From contig NZ_CAMLMK010000058.1 of NCBI RefSeq assembly GCF_946481155.1, positions 1-19,021 of the forward strand: a stretch of 19,021 nt of DNA. The letters run 5' to 3'. The DNA is from an uncultured Flavobacterium sp. (GTDB taxonomy: Bacteria; Bacteroidota; Bacteroidia; Flavobacteriales; Flavobacteriaceae). The translations under genes and the position numbers were made by a program. Of this stretch, positions 9,076-14,174 are shown one piece after another; positions within the stretch are counted from its first letter, which is position 1, and each line of letters opens with the position of its first letter. The notes under the pieces were generated by a model, which saw only the letters and a program-made list of their open reading frames with translations, made no database searches and was not told the origin of the DNA.

Positions 9076-9534
9076 TTAGGCCGCTTCGTGCTGGTTGTAT
9101 TCCTTGAAAAGGGTCAGCAAAACCGGCGTGTCGTTTACTAAATTATCGCGTAACGGGCATCTTTCTCTCACTTCATCCATCCATTGTTTCAGCAATTCAA
9201 GTGGCGCATCCGATTCCGGTTTAATAGTGACTTCGATTTTTCTGAAACCGGCTCTGGAGCGTGTTGGAATACCTTCTGCTTTCTTAGTTTCCAGTTCACC
9301 GCTAATTTCAACGTGAATGGATTTCAATTCGATTCCCAATTCTTTTGCCACAAGGATTCCAATGGCGTTAATGCTTCCCGCAAATCCCGCGAGCAGATAA
9401 TCTGTGGGGCTTGGTGCTGTGTTTCCAATACTTGAAATGGTATTGCCGATATTCAGTTTGAAACCATTTGCATTTACCAAAAACTGATTATCACTTCCCG
9501 AAATACCTGTAATTGTTACTAACCTATTACTCAT
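9076..9534 (-). CDS. OsmC-family protein lacking the first redox cysteine
   Basis: This 152-aa protein has the OsmC/Ohr fold pattern: an N-terminal strand pair, the SPTDYLLAGFAGSINAIG helix (42-59), and ERCPLRDNL near the C-terminus. OsmC and Ohr enzymes reduce organic peroxides with two cysteines. Here the first is replaced by Ser54 (AGSI in place of AGC-), and only Cys126 in RCPLR remains. It is therefore unlikely to be a normal two-cysteine peroxidase; the role is unknown. It lies 13 bp after a small ORF and upstream of metX, thrA and metZ on the same strand. A link to sulfide, persulfide or thiol chemistry is a guess from this context. Confidence 0.85.
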   Translation of the reverse strand: MSNRLVTITGISGSDNQFLVNANGFKLNIGNTISSIGNTAPSPTDYLLAGFAGSINAIGILVAKELGIELKSIHVEISGELETKKAEGIPTRSRAGFRKIEVTIKPESDAPLELLKQWMDEVRERCPLRDNLVNDTPVLLTLFKEYNQHEAA

Positions 9535-9547
9535 TTTTCTGATTTTT

Positions 9548-9718
9548 TTAGATGAAAAGAAATTCGTCTTCTCCTGTATTGATCTGCAAAAGCAACAATT
9601 CTGAAGTTTCTATTACCTCTTCTGTTTCTGTTATTATTTGGTTTTTCAAAGCCTCTGCATTTTCGATAAGGGCAACTATGGCTTGTATTTTTTTCAGTTT
9701 ATTTTTTAAAGCTGTCAT
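9548..9718 (-). CDS. Small hypothetical protein, 56 aa
   Basis: The ORF begins MTALKNKLKKIQAIVALIEN and ends with a hydrophobic and acidic tail, QINTGEDEFLFI. The middle is rich in Glu, Leu and Ile (EALKNQIITETEEVIETSELLLL), suggesting one or two amphipathic helices. There is no signal peptide or cysteine. It starts 39 nt after the second terminator hairpin of the met leader and stops 13 bp before the osmC-like gene, so it is the first candidate structural gene of the operon. I do not recognise its family. Support comes from spacing, start codon and coding-like composition only. Confidence 0.55.
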   Translation of the reverse strand: MTALKNKLKKIQAIVALIENAEALKNQIITETEEVIETSELLLLQINTGEDEFLFI

Positions 9719-9756
9719 AACTTAAATTTTTAATGATTTTAAAATTGTTTTTAAAT

Positions 9757-9793
9757 AAAAAGTCCTTTTGGAAATGTTACCAAAAGGACTTTT
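9757..9793 (-). terminator. Second leader terminator of the met operon
   Basis: A perfect 14-bp stem is formed by AAAAGTCCTTTTGG and CCAAAAGGACTTTT around an 8-nt loop. On the minus strand it is followed by a U-rich tail (TTTTTATTT). It lies after the stop of the second leader ORF and before the first structural gene, which is the position of an attenuator terminator. In the plus direction the tail is poorer. Confidence 0.8.
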
Positions 9794-9816
9794 ACAGTTT
9801 GAACTATAACTTGAGA

Positions 9817-9912
9817 TTAACTCATCCGCTTTCGGCAACAATAGGGAATAGGGCGCATATACTTGCACATCATTCGTTTCATAATATTCTTCTTTGTTGC
9901 TGTCGTTTTCAT
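9817..9912 (-). CDS. Putative Met/Cys-rich leader peptide 2, 31 aa
   Basis: This short ORF runs from ATG at 9912 to TAA at 9817. Its core reads KRMMCKYMRPIPYCC, and six of 31 codons are Met and three are Cys; Thr codons are clustered near the start. The end of the ORF is 24 nt from the 14-bp terminator stem. The order of short ORF, terminator and biosynthetic operon is that of amino-acid attenuators. The KR-x-MC-x-x-M core resembles leader peptide 1, suggesting duplication. A partner sequence for an antiterminator is less clear here; a CCAAAAACTT copy at 9942-9951 could pair with the terminator arm. No experimental support. Confidence 0.5.
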   Translation of the reverse strand: MKTTATKKNIMKRMMCKYMRPIPYCCRKRMS

Positions 9913-9981
9913 TTCGTTCTGTTTCTGTATTTAAATAATTTAAGTTTTTGGTATTTGGCTAATTTGTCTGCTTCAACAAAA

Positions 9982-10008
9982 AAAGCCTCTGCGGTGTGCA
10001 GAGGCTTT
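9982..10008 (-). terminator. First leader terminator of the met operon
   Basis: A perfect 11-bp stem, AAAGCCTCTGC with GCAGAGGCTTT, has a 5-nt loop and on the minus strand is followed by seven consecutive U residues (A run at 9978-9984). It lies about 30 nt after the stop of leader ORF 1. The 5' arm can pair alternatively with GCAGAGG inside that ORF (10055-10061), the arrangement of an attenuator. Confidence 0.88.
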
Positions 10009-10039
10009 AGCTGTTATATTTTAAATCTGAATTTAAAAA

Positions 10040-10108
10040 TTAAGCAATAAGTGTCCTCTGCGGGTTTTCCCACATCATCATACACATATATCGCTTAATT
10101 GAATTCAT
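10040..10108 (-). CDS. Putative methionine leader peptide 1, 22 aa
   Basis: The ORF starts at 10108 and reads MNSIKRYMCMMMW followed by ENPQRTLIA, then TAA at 10040. An internal ATG at 10087 would give a 15-aa version. Three consecutive ATG codons (10073-10081) and an MC pair precede it, so ribosomes should pause here when charged Met-tRNA is scarce. Nine bases after the Met run begins CCGCAGAGG (10063-10055), an exact copy of the 3' arm of the terminator downstream. This copy can pair with the terminator's 5' arm. Stalling at Met would leave the copy free to form an antiterminator, whereas normal translation would cover it and allow termination. That is the classic attenuation logic, inferred here from sequence. 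Confidence 0.7.
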   Translation of the reverse strand: MNSIKRYMCMMMWENPQRTLIA

Positions 10109-10164
10109 AATATCTTTTCGTATTGAATGCCGCAAAAGTGAGAACAATTTTTGAATTAGCCAAA

Positions 10165-10172
10165 CAAAAATA
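10165..10172 (-). promoter_or_regulatory. Possible -7 box of the met operon leader
   Basis: The minus strand reads TATTTTTG, fitting TAnnTTTG, about 57 bp upstream of leader ORF 1. No TTTG or TTG was found at the usual -33 spacing, so this is only the best candidate in an AT-rich stretch. Confidence 0.25.
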
Positions 10173-10265
10173 ACAATTTTAACATTTTTCATTGATTATC
10201 CCATATTTAAACACTTTGTATTTAGCAATTCATTGCGAATTCCTAAAAAACAAAAAAAAGCTAAG

Positions 10266-10309
10266 TTTCGTTTGCAGATTAAATTTGTTTCATACATTTG
10301 CAAACGAAA
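10266..10309. promoter_or_regulatory. 11-bp inverted repeat around the metK promoter
   Basis: TTTCGTTTGCA (10266-10276) and TGCAAACGAAA (10299-10309) are perfect inverted copies with a 22-bp spacer. The left arm contains the -33 box and the right arm contains the end of the -7 box and the start-site region. A dimeric regulator binding both arms would cover the promoter. It may also be a fortuitous consequence of TTTG boxes, though 11 of 11 pairs makes that less likely. Confidence 0.5.
10271..10300 (+). promoter_or_regulatory. metK promoter
   Basis: TTTG at 10271-10274, an 18-bp spacer and TACATTTG at 10293-10300 match the Bacteroidota sigma factor pattern TTTG-N17-23-TAnnTTTG. Transcription would begin near 10306-10308, a few bases before the SAM-II aptamer. 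Confidence 0.75.
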
Positions 10310-10311
10310 TC

Positions 10312-10363
10312 AAGAGGAAAAATTTGAACTGATTGCAACCTCAATAAAAAATGCTAAAGCAGT
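10312..10363 (+). promoter_or_regulatory. SAM-II riboswitch upstream of metK
   Basis: P1 is GAGG (10314-10317) with CCTC (10339-10342). The loop reads AATTTGAACTGATTGCAA, matching the conserved AUUUGA and UUGCA parts of SAM-II (metA-type) aptamers. The 3' part holds the invariant GCTAAA (10353-10358). Pseudoknot pairing is CTG (10329-10331) with CAG (10360-10362) and GCA (10335-10337) with TGC (10352-10354). The class is best known upstream of met genes in Alphaproteobacteria and I recall Bacteroidota examples. It lies 66 nt upstream of the metK ATG and should repress SAM synthetase when SAM is plentiful. Confidence 0.87.
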
Positions 10364-10403
10364 AACACTACTCCTTTGGCATTTCGTGCAATTATTTTTC
10401 CTC
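10314..10403 (+). promoter_or_regulatory. Competing stems of the metK riboswitch (expression platform)
   Basis: Two alternative stems exclude the aptamer fold. GAGGAAAAAT (10314-10323), which includes the 5' strand of P1, is a perfect 10-bp complement of ATTTTTCCTC (10394-10403). AAATGCTAAAG (10349-10359), which includes the invariant GCTAAA, pairs with CTTTGGCATTT (10374-10384) over 11 positions with one G-U. Both can form together as nested stems. Which state permits metK expression is not clear. One option is that the T-rich 10394-10399 stretch serves as a terminator tail only when SAM is bound. Confidence 0.55.
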
Positions 10404-10428
10404 ACCTAAATTTAAAATTAATTTAATT

Positions 10429-11679
10429 ATGGCTTATTTATTTACGTCAGAATCAGTGAGTGAAGGACATCCTGACAAAGTTGCGGATCAGATCTCGGAT
10501 GCATTAATCGATAATTTTTTGGCTTTTGATGCCGATTCAAAAGTTGCTTGTGAAACTTTGGTAACTACAGGACAGGTAATTCTTGCCGGTGAAGTAAAAT
10601 CAAAAACCTATTTGGACGTTCAGCAGATTGCGCGTGATGTTATCCGAAAAATCGGTTATACGAAAAGCGAATACATGTTTGAAGCGAACTCATGTGGTGT
10701 TTTATCTGCGATTCATGAGCAATCACAAGATATTAACCAGGGGGTTGACCGTGCCAGCAAAGAAGAGCAAGGTGCCGGTGATCAGGGGATGATGTTTGGC
10801 TATGCAACCAACGAAACCGCTGACTTCATGCCATTAGCTTTAGATCTATCTCATAAATTATTACAGGAATTAGCGGCTTTAAGAAGAGAAAATTCTGCGA
10901 TTACTTACTTACGCCCTGACGCTAAGTCCCAAGTAACATTAGAATACGATGACAATAACAAACCCGTTCGTATTGATGCTATTGTAATCTCTACGCAACA
11001 CGATGACTTTGCTAACGAACCAACAATGTTAGCTAAAATCAAGAATGATATTATTGAAATTTTGATTCCGAGAATTATTGCTAAATATCCTCAGTATGCA
11101 CACTTATTCAACGATCAGATCCAATACCACATCAACCCTACAGGTAAGTTCGTAATTGGCGGACCTCATGGTGACACCGGATTAACCGGAAGAAAAATCA
11201 TTGTAGATACGTATGGTGGAAAAGGAGCTCATGGTGGTGGTGCTTTCTCCGGAAAAGACCCTTCCAAAGTAGACCGTTCTGCGGCGTATGCTACACGTCA
11301 TATCGCTAAAAACCTTGTAGCTGCAGGAGTTGCTGATGAAATTCTGGTACAGGTTTCTTATGCAATTGGAGTAGCAAAACCAATGGGTATTTTCGTGGAA
11401 ACTTATGGTACTTCAAAAGTGAATCTTACTAATGGTGAAATCGCTAAGAAAGTAGAAGCTATTTTTGACATGCGTCCGTATTTCATCGAACAACGCCTGA
11501 AATTAAGAAACCCGATTTACAGCGAAACGGCTGCATATGGGCATATGGGAAGAAAACCGGAAACCGTTACCAAGACTTTCAAATCGCCTAACGGTGAAGA
11601 GAAATCAGTAACCGTTGAATTGTTTACCTGGGAAAAACTGGATTATGTTGACCAGGTGAAAGCATCCTTCGGATTATAA
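10429..11679 (+). CDS. metK: S-adenosylmethionine synthetase
   Basis: This 416-aa enzyme makes SAM from methionine and ATP. It starts [20 protein letters not shown], with His14 and the SEGHPDK catalytic segment. The family signatures GAGDQG (115-120) and GGGAFSGKD (269-277) are intact, followed by DRSAAY and [13 protein letters not shown]. Length and motifs are normal for bacterial MetK. It is transcribed alone, divergent from the met operon, from a TTTG/TACATTTG promoter through a SAM-II riboswitch. The sequence before the ATG is AT-rich without a Shine-Dalgarno site, as usual in this phylum. A strong terminator follows the stop by about 20 bp. Confidence 0.98.
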   Translation: MAYLFTSESVSEGHPDKVADQISDALIDNFLAFDADSKVACETLVTTGQVILAGEVKSKTYLDVQQIARDVIRKIGYTKSEYMFEANSCGVLSAIHEQSQDINQGVDRASKEEQGAGDQGMMFGYATNETADFMPLALDLSHKLLQELAALRRENSAITYLRPDAKSQVTLEYDDNNKPVRIDAIVISTQHDDFANEPTMLAKIKNDIIEILIPRIIAKYPQYAHLFNDQIQYHINPTGKFVIGGPHGDTGLTGRKIIVDTYGGKGAHGGGAFSGKDPSKVDRSAAYATRHIAKNLVAAGVADEILVQVSYAIGVAKPMGIFVETYGTSKVNLTNGEIAKKVEAIFDMRPYFIEQRLKLRNPIYSETAAYGHMGRKPETVTKTFKSPNGEEKSVTVELFTWEKLDYVDQVKASFGL

Positions 11680-11700
11680 TATTTTCAACAATAAAGTGCA

Positions 11701-11736
11701 AACGACCTATTATTTCTGTAGTAGGTCGTTTTTTAT
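11701..11736 (+). terminator. metK terminator
   Basis: AACGACCTATTA pairs with TAGTAGGTCGTT (12 bp, one G-U, 6-nt loop) and is followed by a run of T residues ending in TTTTTTATTTTT. It lies just downstream of metK. Confidence 0.9.
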
Positions 11737-11782
11737 TTTTGTACTTTTAAAAAAGTAATTTCTTTGTAAAAATTGAATCAAA

Positions 11783-14104
11783 ATGAAGAAAATAACCCTC
11801 CTGACAATCCTCCTGAATTCAATACTGTCCTTTTCGCAAGTTGGAATCAATACAACCAATCCAAATGCCCAACTGGATATTCGCTCAAGCAACCAGATTA
11901 CACCTGCGAATACAGACGGAATTCTAATTCCGAAAATAAATGCGTTCCCTGCCATAAATCCGACAAGCGCACAAGATGGCATGATGGTTTACCTTACAGT
12001 CACTGTTGGCGTTAATCCCGCAGGATTTTACTATTGGAAAAACAGCTCAAACACCTGGCTTCCTATTTCAGGAACTACTTCCGCGGGATGGAACCTTACC
12101 GGAAATTCAGGAACAAATCCTTCAACTAATTTCATAGGAACCAGTGACAATCAGCCTTTGGTTTTTAAAATAAATAACGTTGAAACCGGGAGATTGAGCC
12201 AGACTAACACATCATTAGGCTATTATTCCCTAAACAGCATAACATCAGGAAGCGATAATGTCGCTGTCGGAGCGCGAGCCTTGCAAACTAACGTTACAGG
12301 TTACGGAAATATCGGAATTGGCGTGGATGCGCTTGCAGGCAATGCTTCTGGGACAGGCAATGTGGCTGTGGGATCCAGTGCGCTTTTACAAAACGACAGC
12401 GGCACCAACAATATTGCCATTGGAGCCGGCTCGCAAATGAATAACAGTTTCGATCCTGATAACAGCATTGCTATCGGATACAACAATACAGCAAGCAGCA
12501 ATGCTATCTCCATCGGATACCAATCAAATGCAACTACTGATAATATTGCCATAGGCCATAATTCCCAGGCCACCGCGACATATTCAACTGCTGTAGGCTA
12601 TATGGCGGGAGCTCAAGGCAATTATGCGACAGCCATTGGTTATCAGGCTTTGACTGCTGCGAGCGGTTTGGACAATACTGCTTTGGGCCCTTTTACGCTG
12701 ATTTCCTCAAGCGGAGGTTCAAATGTTGCGGTTGCTCCAAGAGCATTGCAGGATAATACTTCCGGTTATGGGAATATTGGTGTTGGTGCGGATGCACTTA
12801 CCAATAATAATTCCGGATCAAATAATATTGCCGTCGGACCCAGCACGCTGATGCAAAATAATAGCGGTTCCAATAATATTGCCATTGGGGCCGGTTCACA
12901 AATGAGCAATTCGTCACAACCAAATAACAGCATAGCCATAGGATATAACAATACCGCCAGCACTAATGCGATAGCTATCGGATACCAATCAAATGCTGCC
13001 AATAACAATATTGCAATTGGCCAGGGCGCACAAGCCACTGCAAACTATTCAACTGCTTTGGGTTATCTAGCAGGAGCGCAAAGCAATTACGTTACCGCAA
13101 TCGGTCATCAGGCTTTGACTTCTGCAAGCGGTTCGGAAAATACCGCTGTTGGTCCTTTTACACTGACATCATCAAGTGGAGGCGCAAATGTTGCTATTGC
13201 CCCCAGAGCACTACAGGATAATGCTTCCGGTATTGGAAATATTGGCGTCGGTACAGATGCACTCTCAAATAATGCTTCCGGATCAAATAATATTGCTGTT
13301 GGATCCAGCGCGTTTCTGCAAAATAACGGCGGCTCAAATAACATTGCAATCGGAGCTGGTTCTCAAATGAACAATTGGTCAGAGCCTAACAATAGTGTCG
13401 CCATTGGCTATAACAATACGGCAAATCAAAACGCAATTGCAATTGGTTATCAATCTTATGCCGATCAAAATACTATTGCAATAGGCCATCAAGCCTATAT
13501 TCAAAACACAAATAATGTCGGAATCGGTATCGCAACTTCCGTAAACGGTTCCTTCAATACCAACATTGGTCCGTATGCCTTAAATGGCGGCTCCTATACC
13601 AACTCCAGTTCAATAGGTGCCTTTTCGGAGAATACAGCGAGTAATCAGGTACGAATCGGGAGCAATAGCGTTACCAGCATTGGAGGTTTTGCCAACTGGA
13701 CAAATGTTTCCGACAGAAGGTTTAAAAGCAACATAGAAGAAAATGTCCCAGGACTGGAATTTATTGTTAAACTTCGCCCTGTTACTTATAATTTAACATT
13801 ACCGAATAGTGGAAAGAATTCATCTGAAGCATTAAATCAATCAAGAGCAGAAAAAGAAAAAGAAAAGCAAACCGGTTTCATCGCTCAGGAGGTGGAAGCC
13901 GCGGCAAAATCTGTTGGCTACGATTTCAGCGGCGTTGACAAACCGAAAAACGAAAAGGACCACTATGGCCTTCGTTATGCTGAATTTGTAGTACCTCTTG
14001 TAAAGGCCGTTCAGGAGCAGGAAGCAACAATTAAAAATTTAAAAAAGGAAAACGAGGAATTAAAACAGCGTCTGGACAAAATTGAACGGATGATTTCAAA
14101 ATAA
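11783..14104 (+). CDS. Secreted repeat protein with Peptidase_S74 chaperone domain
   Basis: This 773-aa protein begins with a signal peptide (MKKITLLTILLNSILSFSQ, 1-19) followed by VGINTTNPNAQLDI, a start common in Bacteroidota surface proteins. Residues about 159-610 are built from 13-16-residue YadA-head-like motifs (NNIAIG, NSIAIGYNNTA, ATAIGYQAL) in three 155-aa super-repeats. A Peptidase_S74 intramolecular chaperone domain follows, with SDRRFK (Ser643, Lys648), the spacing of the Ser-Lys pair in endosialidase-type self-cleaving chaperones. The end is a coiled coil (about 740-773, EEATIKNLKKENEELK-like heptads). Expected form: a trimeric beta-helical fibre outside the cell, possibly an adhesin. 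It stands alone between two terminators. No phage genes lie nearby, so a tail-fibre role is unlikely. Confidence 0.88.
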   Translation: MKKITLLTILLNSILSFSQVGINTTNPNAQLDIRSSNQITPANTDGILIPKINAFPAINPTSAQDGMMVYLTVTVGVNPAGFYYWKNSSNTWLPISGTTSAGWNLTGNSGTNPSTNFIGTSDNQPLVFKINNVETGRLSQTNTSLGYYSLNSITSGSDNVAVGARALQTNVTGYGNIGIGVDALAGNASGTGNVAVGSSALLQNDSGTNNIAIGAGSQMNNSFDPDNSIAIGYNNTASSNAISIGYQSNATTDNIAIGHNSQATATYSTAVGYMAGAQGNYATAIGYQALTAASGLDNTALGPFTLISSSGGSNVAVAPRALQDNTSGYGNIGVGADALTNNNSGSNNIAVGPSTLMQNNSGSNNIAIGAGSQMSNSSQPNNSIAIGYNNTASTNAIAIGYQSNAANNNIAIGQGAQATANYSTALGYLAGAQSNYVTAIGHQALTSASGSENTAVGPFTLTSSSGGANVAIAPRALQDNASGIGNIGVGTDALSNNASGSNNIAVGSSAFLQNNGGSNNIAIGAGSQMNNWSEPNNSVAIGYNNTANQNAIAIGYQSYADQNTIAIGHQAYIQNTNNVGIGIATSVNGSFNTNIGPYALNGGSYTNSSSIGAFSENTASNQVRIGSNSVTSIGGFANWTNVSDRRFKSNIEENVPGLEFIVKLRPVTYNLTLPNSGKNSSEALNQSRAEKEKEKQTGFIAQEVEAAAKSVGYDFSGVDKPKNEKDHYGLRYAEFVVPLVKAVQEQEATIKNLKKENEELKQRLDKIERMISK
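12257..13495 (+). repeat. Three in-register 465-bp tandem repeats
   Basis: Units begin at 12257, 12722 and 13187, each at an AATGT-GC codon set encoding NVAVGARAL, NVAVAPRAL and NVAIAPRAL. The spacing is exactly 465 bp (155 codons) both times, so there are no indels between units. The third unit degenerates after about 13495. Units diverge at many third codon positions, so the duplication is not recent. Confidence 0.85.
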
Positions 14105-14134
14105 AAAGCCGGCTCAAACGAGGGCCGGCTTTTT
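14103..14134. terminator. Bidirectional terminator between convergent genes
   Basis: AAAAAGCCGGC and GCCGGCTTTTT form a perfect 11-bp stem with a 10-nt loop and T-rich tails on both strands. It overlaps the last bases of the S74 gene stop and serves the convergent barrel-protein gene on the minus strand. Confidence 0.92.
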
Positions 14135-14174
14135 ATTTTGATACATTTAAAAATGAAGTGAATCTGAATTCAAA

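Noticed and set aside
9733..10050. 105-codon plus-strand frame opposite the met leader
   Set aside because: It is antisense to two leader ORFs and two terminators and has no start context or recognisable protein sequence.
12301..13344. Several minus-strand frames of 78-90 codons inside the S74 gene
   Set aside because: They recur at the 465-bp repeat period, so they are shadows of the repetitive sense frame.
12257..13495. Repeats read as a CRISPR-like or mobile array
   Set aside because: The repeats are in frame, protein coding and separated by no unique spacers.
11783..14104. Phage tail fibre from a prophage
   Set aside because: The S74 domain is phage-like, but a signal peptide is present and the neighbours are metK and an outer-membrane receptor, with no phage genes.
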